The notes beneath the pieces were generated by a model. The model searched no databases and was not told the DNA's origin. It saw only the letters and a program-made list of their open reading frames with translations. Both the position numbers and the translations under genes were made by a program. A stretch of 44,896 nucleotides of DNA, from positions 1 through 44,896 of the forward strand of contig JAANWZ010000139.1 in NCBI GenBank assembly GCA_018263585.1, read 5' to 3'. Within the stretch, counting starts at the first letter, position 1. Every line of letters starts with the position of its first letter. Source of the stretch: Calditrichota bacterium (GTDB taxonomy: Bacteria > Electryoneota > Electryoneia > Electryoneales > Electryoneaceae). Shown one piece after another: positions 1 to 8,209 of this stretch.

Positions 1-152
1 TGGCCCGGGGCTTCAGCCTCGGGTCTCACATCCTTGTCCTTGACTTTAGTCAAGGATAATCAAGAGGTTGATCACTGGGCGGCTGGCCCGGGGCTTCAGC
101 CTCGGGTCTCATGCACCGTTGTATCAGCCGCGGTTGCAAGCAACCGCGGGCC
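1..152 (+). repeat. Dispersed repeat family A, one partial and one full copy
   Basis: A partial copy opens the window and a full copy spans about 85-152. The full copy begins GGCCC and ends GGGCC, so the ends can pair. Inside are two hairpins. The first pairs CCCGGGGC with GCCTCGGG around a TTCA loop (one G-T pair). The second is a perfect 10-bp stem, CCGCGGTTGC at 128-137 with GCAACCGCGG at 140-149. Between the copies is the palindromic stretch CCTTGACTTTAGTCAAGG (39-56), which recurs in reverse order near 22235. Other family A copies lie near 3681, 6788, 22276, 32957, 33340 and 36233. From 153 to 378 I see no gene. Confidence 0.8.
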
Positions 153-378
153 TGCTCCTGACCAGGCGAGCGAGCAACCTCACCGTGGAGAGTTGCCAAT
201 TGATCGCTGCTCGCGCGCGGGTATTCGTTGTCGATTGGATACATACTGTTGATCACAGAACGTCGCCAACTCGACGTGAGATAGGTCGGATCGCGGCCAC
301 AGGGTTGTGTTTTCGCGACCGAGAGTGACGACTGCCGCCGTGAGGCGGCCGTTGTTTACGATCAGGGCTGAAATCCTG

Positions 379-407
379 TTGATTCCGAGACGCGGATCTC
401 GTATACT
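379..407 (+). promoter_or_regulatory. Sigma-70-like promoter for the 471 gene
   Basis: A -35 box TTGATT (379-384) and a -10 box TATACT (402-407) are separated by 17 bases, the ideal spacing. They match the consensus at four and five of six positions. Transcription would start near 414, about 57 bases before the ATG at 471. Prediction from sequence only. Confidence 0.55.
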
Positions 408-470
408 CGTCGCGTTGGATGCCACTCCCTTGAACTCACCTGATCCCACGATGAGAGACATTTGCCCGCG

Positions 471-1448
471 ATGAGTGCAACTCCGCAGGATTATGCAAAG
501 ATCAGCAGGCGGGAGATCTCGGAGAACGTGACGAGCCGCCTGCTCCGTCTCTTTCCCGACCAGTCATCGCTGATCAGAGAGGCGTCCCGCTGGTGGCTGA
601 ATCATGATTCGCAGGCGGAATCTCCTCCAACCACAACCCGCCGGTTCGTGGATGTGTTGGAGAGTTTCGAGCTCTGGCTTCGGACTCCTGCGGACAGCGA
701 GCGTGCCCGACCACGGCAGGTGCGGGAGACGGGTTCCGAGTACAATGTCCGCCGCGGCGGCCGCGCGATGACGGAGCAGTTCGAGCGGTTTCTCAACGAG
801 TATCGCCCGTTCGGATCCGAGCTTTACGGCGACCGGCCGCACATGGAGAATCAGCTCAGGGAGCTTGTCGGGGAAACGAAGGAGTGGCGGGAGGTGATCA
901 ATCTCGTCCGTCTCGCGACGCTGAGCGACGTGACGACGATGATCACCGGCGAGATCGGCACCGGCAAGGAGACAGTCGCGCGGATCATCCACAGGGCCGG
1001 GTCGCGGGCAGCGAAGCCGTTTCTGCGCATCCCGTGTTCGACCCTGTCGCCGGACGATTTCGCCGAGGAGCTGCGGAACGTGCTCGAGCGCGCGATGGTT
1101 GTTGCCGGGCATGTGATCCGCCCGGAGGACATCCGATTCGACCGCGGTGATTTCTACCGCGCGTTCAGCGTCGAAAACAAGGACGTCGCCTACGTTCTCG
1201 ATGAGCTGGAGGAGGTGGGATTCCGGATCAGCGGCACGCTCCCGGACGTGCTCATCTCGTTCCTGTTCCGGATGGGGCCGCGCCGATTCCGCTCCGCCGA
1301 CCTCGCCGCCGAACTGGGGGTGGCGCAGTCCACGGCGCGCAATTACCTCGCCAGACTGTGCCAGCTCGGCTACGCGTGCAAGTTCGGAGACCGCAAGAGC
1401 ACGACGTACCAGGCGGTGCTCGAGAAGCTGAGGCGGACGGGGGAGTGA
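471..1448 (+). CDS. NtrC-like protein with AAA+ core deleted, C-terminal winged HTH
   Basis: About 325 residues from the ATG at 471 (a TTG at 462 is an alternative). Residues near 130-190 match the start of a sigma-54 activator AAA+ domain: LVGETKEWREV, then the Walker A loop GEIGTGKE, then KPFLRIPCSTL. Directly afterwards comes AEELRNVLERAMVVAGHVIR, which matches the end of such a domain. The GAFTGA loop, Walker B and sensor segments that normally lie between (over 100 residues) are absent with no frameshift. The C-terminus has a winged-helix-like segment (FRSADLAAELGVAQSTARNYL) rather than a Fis helix. The N-terminal 120 residues are not recognised. It is unlikely to hydrolyse ATP or remodel sigma-54 holoenzyme, and may be a DNA-binding or scaffold derivative. 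Function unknown. Confidence 0.75.
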   Translation: MSATPQDYAKISRREISENVTSRLLRLFPDQSSLIREASRWWLNHDSQAESPPTTTRRFVDVLESFELWLRTPADSERARPRQVRETGSEYNVRRGGRAMTEQFERFLNEYRPFGSELYGDRPHMENQLRELVGETKEWREVINLVRLATLSDVTTMITGEIGTGKETVARIIHRAGSRAAKPFLRIPCSTLSPDDFAEELRNVLERAMVVAGHVIRPEDIRFDRGDFYRAFSVENKDVAYVLDELEEVGFRISGTLPDVLISFLFRMGPRRFRSADLAAELGVAQSTARNYLARLCQLGYACKFGDRKSTTYQAVLEKLRRTGE

Positions 1449-1478
1449 CGGGCGGGAATGGAGGGCCCTTCCCGTCCG
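1449..1478. terminator. Hairpin between convergent genes
   Basis: CGGGCGGGAA (1449-1458) pairs with TTCCCGTCCG (1469-1478) across a 10-base loop with one G-T pair. It starts right after the TGA of the 471 gene and lies 33 bases from the end of the convergent receptor gene, so it could serve both. There is no U-tract, so intrinsic termination is uncertain. Confidence 0.45.
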
Positions 1479-1511
1479 GCCCGGCCCTGTTGTTCGTTTC
1501 GCGCGACGCTG

Positions 1512-3503
1512 CTACTTGAACAGCACCCAGCGCACGCCCCAGATCTCGTCACGGTGCATGTTCGGATAGCCCGGAACGTAGTCGTAGCCCGCACTGAACG
1601 CGTTGCGCACCCCGTAGTACGCCTCGAAGTGGAAGATCTTCGCGTTGAACAGCCCCTCGTACATCCACATCCCGCCCTGCCGGAACTCGCCGGTGTCGTA
1701 CGGGCCCCAGTAGTACGCGCTGACCGTCGCGCGGATGCGAAGCTGCCCGTCGTAGAAGAAATCGAGGTAGCGGACGCTGCCTTGGCCGGTGAGCTCGGGG
1801 ATGGGCGCGTTTGCTGTCATCGGCTCGGACCATGAGCACGATGCGGCCGCGCTCAGCGGGCCGTACACCGGCAGCCAGCCGTAAACGGTGGATTCGAACG
1901 TGGAGAACGAGCTCGCGTTCGCGCGCGTGTAGTTATCGGCGTCGATCCGGCGGGCGAGGATCATGTCGCGCCAGCGCCGCACGCCCGCTTGCGCGCGCAG
2001 TGAGTACGTGCTGTCCCCGGACCAGAGCAGACCGCCGCCGGCGAACTGGGAACGCACCGGGTCGAGCTGCGGGTTTCCGCGGTAGTAGGTCGTGAGATCG
2101 GGCACGGGAACAAGATCCATCCACCGGTCCGGGGTGTGCACCGACCAGTAGCCGGCGAGCTCATCGAGCGCGGGATGGCGCCAGCTCGCAGCGGCGGTCG
2201 CGAACAGGCGGGTCGAGTCGCGCACGGCCCAGCTCACGGTTGCATCGCCGCCGGCGAGCAGGTCCGGGTCGATCTCCGTCGTGTCCGGCACCATCGAGAA
2301 CCGGCTCCATTCGGCCCGCAGCGATGCTTGCGCGCGGAATCTGCCGCGTGCATACGTGTCGCCGGCGCTCAGTCCGGCGCGGACTCGGCCGGCGTGCGGG
2401 TCGGTCGCGGCCGGCCGGCGCACGAACCGCGCGGCGATCCGTTCGATGTCCGCGCGAAACGCGAGCCGGTGCCGGCCAGCCACCCGGCGGCCGTATTCAA
2501 GCCGCGCGCCGAGCCGGTTTCCGTCCTCGTCGCCGTACTTGTAGCCGGTTTTCGAACGCACGTACCAGACACCCAGTTCGCGGTGGACGCTGTCGCCGGG
2601 CCGGCCGGAGAACAGGCTCACGTCCACGTCGTTGCGGTGGAAGCTGGAAGTGCCGGTGTCGAACGGCCGTCCCCAGCGGCTGCGCGCCTGCATCCACTGC
2701 GCGGCCAGGTGGCCGACACCCGGGATCGTCTGCCGCGCGCCGATCCGCAGGTGGCTCGTGTTCGCGAACGTGTTCTCGTAGCGACCGCGGAATTCGCCGA
2801 TGTTCACGCCGATGTGGTAGGCGAACTCGTTCGACACCTGCTGCGCGATCCGCCAGTCGGCGCGGCCGAGACCGTACCAGCCCTGACGGTACACGACCCG
2901 TGTCACCGGGGTCTTCTCGTACCGGTACGGCTGGATCAGGCGCAGCACAGGCCCGCTCGACGCAATCCCCGCGACCGCGGCAGGGTGGTATTCGGCGATC
3001 TGGATCTCCTCCGGGACAGTGACCGCGAAGTTGGTCGCGCCGGTGATCGGATCGGCGAACGGCCTCCCGTTCACGCGCACGGTCAGGTCGCGCGGCGTGC
3101 CGCCGTTCGGGACAACGTAGAACGGCTGCGCGTACAGGTCGCGGTGGCGCGGGTAGTAACCCGGGGCGACCGTCACCGCCTCGCCGGCGTCTTTGAACCC
3201 GTGACGGTCGAACTCGCGGTTCGTGAGCCGGAACGCCGCCGGCGACAGGGGAGCCGGGGCGGACGAATCCGGTGGTGTGATTGTGTCGCCCGGGGCGGCG
3301 CCCTCCGCGAGGATCTCCGTGAATGTCGTGTCCGACTCGCTCGTGTCGGGCGGGGATTTCGCAGCGGGGATCGCGGTCGTGTCCGGCGGCTGCGTGCGTA
3401 CCACCCGCGGCGCCGCGGCCGGGGTGGACGACGGCCCGCACGTACCGGCCGCGAACAGGGCGCAGAGCAGAAGGGTGCGGTGTGTCGGGATCGGTGTGCG
3501 CAC
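1512..3503 (-). CDS. TonB-dependent-receptor-like outer membrane protein
   Basis: About 663 residues from a GTG at 3503, which has an AGGAACGAGG ribosome site just upstream. The frame is open further upstream, but the predicted promoter puts transcription start inside that extension. The N-terminus is a signal peptide (RTLLLCALFAAGTC), followed by about 90 Pro/Asp/Thr-rich residues. A plug-like segment follows (LTVRVNGRPFADPITGATNFAVTVPEEIQIAEY). The rest is alternating aromatic and polar strands typical of a beta-barrel, ending WGVRWVLFK with a near-terminal aromatic. The protein is shorter than most siderophore receptors, and I see no clear TonB box, so the substrate and TonB dependence are unknown. 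It is monocistronic and convergent with the 471 gene. Confidence 0.8.
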   Translation of the reverse strand: MRTPIPTHRTLLLCALFAAGTCGPSSTPAAAPRVVRTQPPDTTAIPAAKSPPDTSESDTTFTEILAEGAAPGDTITPPDSSAPAPLSPAAFRLTNREFDRHGFKDAGEAVTVAPGYYPRHRDLYAQPFYVVPNGGTPRDLTVRVNGRPFADPITGATNFAVTVPEEIQIAEYHPAAVAGIASSGPVLRLIQPYRYEKTPVTRVVYRQGWYGLGRADWRIAQQVSNEFAYHIGVNIGEFRGRYENTFANTSHLRIGARQTIPGVGHLAAQWMQARSRWGRPFDTGTSSFHRNDVDVSLFSGRPGDSVHRELGVWYVRSKTGYKYGDEDGNRLGARLEYGRRVAGRHRLAFRADIERIAARFVRRPAATDPHAGRVRAGLSAGDTYARGRFRAQASLRAEWSRFSMVPDTTEIDPDLLAGGDATVSWAVRDSTRLFATAAASWRHPALDELAGYWSVHTPDRWMDLVPVPDLTTYYRGNPQLDPVRSQFAGGGLLWSGDSTYSLRAQAGVRRWRDMILARRIDADNYTRANASSFSTFESTVYGWLPVYGPLSAAASCSWSEPMTANAPIPELTGQGSVRYLDFFYDGQLRIRATVSAYYWGPYDTGEFRQGGMWMYEGLFNAKIFHFEAYYGVRNAFSAGYDYVPGYPNMHRDEIWGVRWVLFK

Positions 3504-3627
3504 GGCGCCTCGTTCCTGGTCGCGGATTGCCTGGTCAAGCTGGTGCGGGACGCATGCCACGCGATCCCGGAACGCAGGTCGTGAACGGGAACCAGCGCCC
3601 GCTGATTCGCGGAATCGCGTCGCACCG

Positions 3628-3656
3628 AATATAGGGGGCACGGGCGCCGTAGTGAA
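3628..3656 (-). promoter_or_regulatory. Promoter of the TonB-receptor-like gene
   Basis: On the minus strand a -35 box TTCACT (3656-3651) and a -10 box TATATT (3633-3628) are 17 bases apart. The -10 continues as TATATTCG, matching the extended form seen at other promoters in this window. Predicted start near 3621 gives a leader of about 118 bases before the GTG at 3503. Confidence 0.6.
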
Positions 3657-3680
3657 GCTGGTGGGCCGGGGTGAACGGGT

Positions 3681-3960
3681 GGCCCGGGGCCTCAGCCTCG
3701 GGTCTCATCTGCGAGTGACGAGAAACGAGTATCGAGAGGCGCTATGCCCCGTGCCTGCTTGCAGGCCGGGCTCGACCAGCATCCGCGCTTGACGAGCAAG
3801 CGCGGGCACGAGAGGTCAGGCGCTGTCGACCGCCCGCTCCGTGGCCCTGTGACAGCGCGCAGCGACGTCGCAGGGTTGATCGACCGGTGGATGAGCCGCG
3901 GTGACGGCCTGCGGCGCGTCCCCGCCGGCATGCGGCGGAGGGTGGCCCGGGGGAGGCGAC
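3681..3960 (+). repeat. Repeat-rich gap between divergent genes
   Basis: The gap 3504-4047 carries a half copy of family A (3681-3709, first hairpin only). It is followed by a segment near 3744-3805 with CCTGCTTGCAGG and CGCGCTTG...CAAGCGCG palindromes. That segment recurs in reverse orientation near 33411-33450. No coding sequence is supported in 3805-3995. Confidence 0.6.
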
Positions 3961-3999
3961 TGCGCGCTCGAAACCGCATTCTCCAACGCGCTTTTTCCG

Positions 4000-4007
4000 T
4001 ATCTTCA
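4000..4007 (+). promoter_or_regulatory. Possible -10 element upstream of the aminotransferase
   Basis: TATCTTCA fits the TATMTTYR box shared by other promoters here and lies 41 bases before the GTG start at 4048. The -35 region (CATTCT at 17-base spacing) is poor, so the call rests on the -10 alone. Confidence 0.35.
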
Positions 4008-4047
4008 GCCGGGCCATACGTGAATGGAAAGGACGAAGGGGGGTAGA

Positions 4048-5223
4048 GTGGCTGTCCCGCTGCTGGATCTGAAAGCTCAGTACGAGACGATCCGTGACGA
4101 AGTGATGGAGCAGGTTGCGGAGGTGCTCGAGTCCCAGTATTTCATCCTCGGCCCGAAGGTGAAGGAGCTTGAGGCGGCGGTCGCCGACTACAGTGGGACG
4201 AAGCACGCGGTCGGCGTTTCCTCGGGCACGGACGCACTGCTGATCAGCCTGATGGCCGCGGAGATCGGGCCGGGAGACGAGGTGATCACGACGCCGTTCA
4301 GCTTCTTTTCGACCGCGGGCTGCGTGGCGCGTGTCGGCGCGAGGCCGGTGTTCGTCGATATCGACCCGGCCTCGTTCAACCTCGACCCCGGGAAGTTCGA
4401 AGACGCGGTCAGCGAGCGGACGAAGGCGGTGATCCCGATCCACCTCTACGGGCAGCCGGCTGCGATGGACCCGATCATGGATATCGCGCGGCGGCACGGG
4501 CTCACAGTGATCGAGGACGCCGCGCAGGCGGTGGGCGCCGAGTACAGGGGGAAGCGGGCCGGTTCGATCGGTGACTACGGCTGCTTCTCCTTCTTCCCGT
4601 CGAAAAACCTCGGTGCCGCCGGAGACGGCGGGATGGTTGTCACGAACAACGACGAAAACGCGGAGAAGCTGCGCATCCTCCGGGTTCACGGCGGCAGGCC
4701 GAAATACTACCACCGGGTGATCGGCGGCAACTTCCGGCTCGATGCGATCCAGGCGGCGGTGCTGCTCGTGAAGATCAGGCGCCTCGACCGCTGGACCGCG
4801 GTGCGGCGGAAAAACGCCGGCCGGTACCGGGATCTGTTCAAACAGGCGGGGCTCGCGATCGAACCGACCGGCTGCTTCGAACGCGGCTGCCACGACTGGC
4901 CCGACTGCGAGCTGCAGGGGCGGAACGGTGTGGTCCTGCCGCAGGAAGTCGCGGACCGGCACATTTACAACCAGTTCGTGATCCGTGTCGACCGCCGGGA
5001 CGAGCTGCGCGCCCACCTCAAGCAGCGCGAGATCGGGCACGAGGTGTACTACCCGGTTCCGTTCCACGTGCAGGAGTGCTTTGCCTACCTCGGGTACAAG
5101 CAGGGGGATTTTCCGGCTTCGGAATGCGCCGCCGCGACCAGCCTCGCGCTTCCGATCTACCCGGAGCTCACCGAGGCGCAGATGCGGGAAGTGGTCGATG
5201 CGATCGGCGAGTTCTTCCTGTGA
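4048..5223 (+). CDS. DegT/DnrJ/EryC1 family sugar aminotransferase
   Basis: About 391 residues from GTG 4048, chosen because the AAGGGGGG ribosome site is placed for it and because VAVPLLDLKAQY is the usual family start; an ATG at 4024 is in frame but poorly placed. PLP-dependent enzymes of this family aminate nucleotide-linked keto-sugars. Seen here: GVSSGTDALLISLMA, TTPFSFFSTAGC, IPIHLYGQPAAMD, VIEDAAQAVGA, and the cofactor lysine at about residue 186 in FFPSKNLGAAGDGG. The C-terminal domain ends with YYPVPFHVQECF and LALPIYPELTEAQM. A segment near residues 280-300 (CFERGCHDWPDCELQG) looks like a family-specific insertion. It probably supplies an amino sugar for surface polysaccharide, perhaps for the exopolysaccharide cluster 5 kb away, though it is not in that operon. 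Confidence 0.9.
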   Translation: MAVPLLDLKAQYETIRDEVMEQVAEVLESQYFILGPKVKELEAAVADYSGTKHAVGVSSGTDALLISLMAAEIGPGDEVITTPFSFFSTAGCVARVGARPVFVDIDPASFNLDPGKFEDAVSERTKAVIPIHLYGQPAAMDPIMDIARRHGLTVIEDAAQAVGAEYRGKRAGSIGDYGCFSFFPSKNLGAAGDGGMVVTNNDENAEKLRILRVHGGRPKYYHRVIGGNFRLDAIQAAVLLVKIRRLDRWTAVRRKNAGRYRDLFKQAGLAIEPTGCFERGCHDWPDCELQGRNGVVLPQEVADRHIYNQFVIRVDRRDELRAHLKQREIGHEVYYPVPFHVQECFAYLGYKQGDFPASECAAATSLALPIYPELTEAQMREVVDAIGEFFL

Positions 5224-5240
5224 ACCCCCGGCGCCCGTAG

Positions 5241-5261
5241 CCCGGGGTCGCCGACCCCGGG
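5241..5261. terminator. GC hairpin between convergent aminotransferase and trkH
   Basis: CCCGGGGTC (5241-5249) pairs perfectly with GACCCCGGG (5253-5261) over a 3-base loop, in the 58-base gap between two convergent genes. There is no U-tract. Its CCCGGGG composition resembles the dispersed repeat hairpins, so it may be a repeat remnant acting as a terminator. Confidence 0.4.
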
Positions 5262-5281
5262 GCGGGTGACTCAGCCGCCGG

Positions 5282-6724
5282 TCACACCCGTTCCCAGTAG
5301 GTCTTCGTAAGCAGCACGAGCACGGTGAAGATCTCGAGCCGGCCGGCGATCATCAGGAACGCGAGGATCCACTTGCCGGCGGTCGGGATGAACGCGTAGT
5401 TGTCAGCCGGCCCGACTTCGCCGAGCCCCGGGCCGATGTTGCTCAGGCACGCGATCGTGCCGATCATCGACGTGATGTGGTCCATCCCGAGCATCGCCAT
5501 CGCGAGCGAACCGAGCCCGAACAGGAGAGCGTAGAGGAGGAAGAACGCGAGCACGTTCTGCACGGTGCTTTGCTGCAGCACTTTCCGTCCGACGCGGATC
5601 ACATAAACGGTCTGCGGGTGGATCAGCTTGTGCAGCTCGATCCGCGCCTGCTGGAGGAGAACGAGCACTCGGATCGCCTTGATCCCGCCGCCGGTTGATC
5701 CCGCCATCCCGCCCATCAGCATCAGCGCGACGAGCAGAATCTGGGTGAACACGTGCCACGTCTCGAAGTCGGCGGTCGCGTAGCCGGTCGTCGTCCCGAT
5801 CGAAACGACCTGGAACGCGGTTTCGCGGAGGGCGTCGGGGAACGGGATTCCGTCCGCGAGCCGGTAGATCGTGACGATTGCGATCGCCGCGACGATCGCC
5901 GCGAGGAAGAAGCGGAACTCCGCGCTCTGCCAGTATCGCTTCAGTTTCCCGCGCAACGCGAAGTAGTGGAGGCTGAAGCTGACTCCCGCCGCGAACATGA
6001 AGAACGTGATCACCCACTCGAAGTACGCGGAATCGTAGTGGCCGATCGAGGCGGTTTTCGTCGAGAACCCTCCGGTCGCCATCGTGCCGAACGCGTGGCA
6101 GGCGGCGTCGAACCAGCTCATCCCGCCCGCGATCAGGAGCACGATTTCGGCGGCGGTGAACAGGACATAGACGACCCAGAGTATCTCGGCGGTGCCGCGG
6201 ATGCGGGGGGTGAGCTTGTCCGCGGTCGGGCCGGGCGATTCCGCCTTGAACATCTGCATCCCGCCGACGCCGAGAAACGGGAGGATCGCGATCGAGAACA
6301 CGATGATCCCCATCCCGCCGATCCAGTGCGTGAACGAGCGCCAGAACAGGACGCCGTGCGGCAGCGGCTCGATCTCGGTGAGGATCGACGCGCCGGTCGT
6401 GGTGAACCCGCTCGTGGATTCGAAGAACGCGTCGGTCACGCTCGGGATCGCGCCGGTGAACAGGTACGGCAGCGAGCCGCACAGGCTCATCATCAGCCAC
6501 CCGAACGTGACCACCGCGAATCCCTCGCGCGAACCGAGGTCCTTCCAGCCGCGGTTCAGGTAGATCGCGGCCAGTCCGATCGCGGCGGTGACGGCGGCCG
6601 CGAGCGCGATCCCGCCGGCGTCCCCCTCGCCGTAGATCAGTCCGACGGCCACCGACAGCAGCATAGAGACGGCGATGAACACGATCAGGAAGCCGACGGT
6701 GCGAATGACGGGGCGGATGTTCAT
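5282..6724 (-). CDS. trkH: Trk potassium uptake protein, membrane subunit
   Basis: About 480 residues from ATG 6724 (MNIRPVIRTVGFLIVF); the frame runs further upstream, but that part is repeat-derived sequence. This is the ion-conducting subunit of a Trk/Ktr system in the inner membrane. All four pore loops are visible: STSGFTTTGAS, GTMATGGFSTKTAS, VSIGTTTGYATAD and CLSNIGPGLGEVG. Each has the central glycine of the K+ selectivity filter. About ten hydrophobic segments fit the four M1-P-M2 repeats. Length is normal for TrkH. It lies 136 bases downstream of trkA on the same strand, so the two probably work together, although a dispersed repeat sits between them. Confidence 0.95.
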   Translation of the reverse strand: MNIRPVIRTVGFLIVFIAVSMLLSVAVGLIYGEGDAGGIALAAAVTAAIGLAAIYLNRGWKDLGSREGFAVVTFGWLMMSLCGSLPYLFTGAIPSVTDAFFESTSGFTTTGASILTEIEPLPHGVLFWRSFTHWIGGMGIIVFSIAILPFLGVGGMQMFKAESPGPTADKLTPRIRGTAEILWVVYVLFTAAEIVLLIAGGMSWFDAACHAFGTMATGGFSTKTASIGHYDSAYFEWVITFFMFAAGVSFSLHYFALRGKLKRYWQSAEFRFFLAAIVAAIAIVTIYRLADGIPFPDALRETAFQVVSIGTTTGYATADFETWHVFTQILLVALMLMGGMAGSTGGGIKAIRVLVLLQQARIELHKLIHPQTVYVIRVGRKVLQQSTVQNVLAFFLLYALLFGLGSLAMAMLGMDHITSMIGTIACLSNIGPGLGEVGPADNYAFIPTAGKWILAFLMIAGRLEIFTVLVLLTKTYWERV

Positions 6725-6741
6725 GATCTCTGCAAATGTAG

Positions 6742-6853
6742 CCCCGCAGCTCCGCCTGCGGGGAATCGGGTGGCCCGGCGCCCGGGTGGCCCGGGGCTTG
6801 CCCCGGGTTTCATGCACCGGTGGATCAGCCGCGGTTGCGAGCAACAGCGGGCC
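6742..6853. repeat. Hairpin and family A repeat between trkA and trkH
   Basis: Two elements fill this operon-internal gap. A perfect 8-bp hairpin, CCCCGCAG (6742-6749) with CTGCGGGG (6756-6763), comes first. A full family A copy (about 6788-6853) follows, with GGCCC and GGGCC ends, a CCCGGGGC-TTGC-CCCGGG hairpin and the CCGCGGTTGC arm. If trkA and trkH are cotranscribed, both fold in the mRNA and could lower or stabilise part of the message. Confidence 0.7.
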
Positions 6854-6860
6854 TGTCGGC

Positions 6861-8207
6861 TCAGTCGAACATCTTCATCACCTTGCCGCTCGCGTCGGGC
6901 GTACAGAAGATGACGACGCGGTCGCCGACGAAGATCTTCGTGTCTCCGACAGGAATAACCCCGGTGTTGTCGTGCTCGACCGCGACGACGATCGATCCCT
7001 CGGGAAAACGTACGTCGCGAATCCGCTTCCCGACCACCTTCGAATCGGCGGTGACTTGGAATTCGTATGTTTCGGCGTTGACCGCGGCCATGTGGCGCAG
7101 GCTCACGATCCGGCCGAAGCGGATGTATTTGAGGATCGCGTTCGACGTGAGCAGGCGCGGGCTGATCGCGATGTCGAGCCCGATGGTGCGGATGATCGGC
7201 GGGTACGCGGCTTTGCCGGTGAGCGTGATCGTGCGCGGCACTTTCAGGTGGCGCGCGAGCAGGCTCGTGACGATGTTGTCCTCGTCGTCGTCGCTGAGCG
7301 CGGCGAAGATGTCCATGTCCACGATCCCCTCGCGCGCGACGAGGTTGACGTCCGACATGTCGCCGATCACGACCTCGGTGTCCGTGAGCAAAGCGGCGGC
7401 TTCTTCACCCGCGTGCTGGTCGGTCTCGACCAGTTTCGCGTCGATCTCGCGGTGTTTCTCGAGCTCCTCGGCGACCATGCGCCCGATCGCGGTCGCGCCG
7501 AACAGCATCACGTGGTGGGTGACGCCGACATCATGGCCCGCGAGCGTGAAGATCCTGTCCAGGTGGTCGGCGTGCGCGGAGACGTAGATGTCGTCACCGG
7601 CGTGGATAAGATCCTGTCCGCGCGGGATGAACGTGCGCGCGGCCCGGTTCACCGCGACGAGCCGATACGGCACCTTCTCCTGGAGCGCGTCGATCTCGGC
7701 CAGCTGCTTTCCGTCCATCGGGGACCCGTCCCCGACACGCATCCCGGCGACGATGATCTGCTCATCGCAGAATGTCATCATCTCGAGCACCTGCGGGTGG
7801 CGGATCAGGCGCACGATTTCTTTCGTCGCCTCGAGCTCCGGGTGAATAACGAGGTCGATGCCGAGATCGGCGGGGGAGAGGAAGCTCTGCTCGGAGGTGA
7901 ATTCACGGTTGCGCACGCGCGCGATCTTCGTGCGCACATCGAACTGCTTCGCGAGCATGCACGCGAGGATGTTCACCTCATCGACCGTGGTCACCGCGAT
8001 AATCATGTCCTGTTCGCCGATGCGCGCCTCTCGGAGCACGGACGGGCTCGTCGCCGCGCCTTCCACGGCGAGCACATCGAGCGAGCCGGAGATCAGCTCG
8101 ATGCGCCGCGCGTCCTGGTCGATCACGGTGATGTTGTGGTTCTCGTGGCTGAGCAGGCGGGCGAGGTGGCCGCCGACCTCGCCCGCGCCGACGATGAGGA
8201 TGTTCAT
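6861..8207 (-). CDS. trkA: Trk system potassium uptake regulatory subunit
   Basis: About 448 residues from ATG 8207; the longer open frame reads back through serS and is not used. TrkA forms the cytoplasmic gating ring of the TrkH channel and binds nucleotides. Two RCK_N/RCK_C repeats are visible. The first begins MNILIVGAGEVGGHLARLL with the GxGxxG Rossmann motif and has the acidic residue in ITVIDQD. The second begins VMLFGATAIGRMVAEEL, with GATAIG replacing the glycine-rich loop. Each is followed by a TrkA_C segment, for example FQVTADSKVVGKRIRDVRFP near 360-380. The start lies 2 bases after the serS stop, so the genes are almost certainly cotranscribed; trkH follows. Confidence 0.95.
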   Translation of the reverse strand: MNILIVGAGEVGGHLARLLSHENHNITVIDQDARRIELISGSLDVLAVEGAATSPSVLREARIGEQDMIIAVTTVDEVNILACMLAKQFDVRTKIARVRNREFTSEQSFLSPADLGIDLVIHPELEATKEIVRLIRHPQVLEMMTFCDEQIIVAGMRVGDGSPMDGKQLAEIDALQEKVPYRLVAVNRAARTFIPRGQDLIHAGDDIYVSAHADHLDRIFTLAGHDVGVTHHVMLFGATAIGRMVAEELEKHREIDAKLVETDQHAGEEAAALLTDTEVVIGDMSDVNLVAREGIVDMDIFAALSDDDEDNIVTSLLARHLKVPRTITLTGKAAYPPIIRTIGLDIAISPRLLTSNAILKYIRFGRIVSLRHMAAVNAETYEFQVTADSKVVGKRIRDVRFPEGSIVVAVEHDNTGVIPVGDTKIFVGDRVVIFCTPDASGKVMKMFD

Positions 8208-8209
8208 GC

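Noticed and set aside
3504-3641. Longer start for the TonB-receptor-like gene
   Set aside because: The predicted promoter starts transcription near 3621, within the extension, and the signal peptide begins at GTG 3503.
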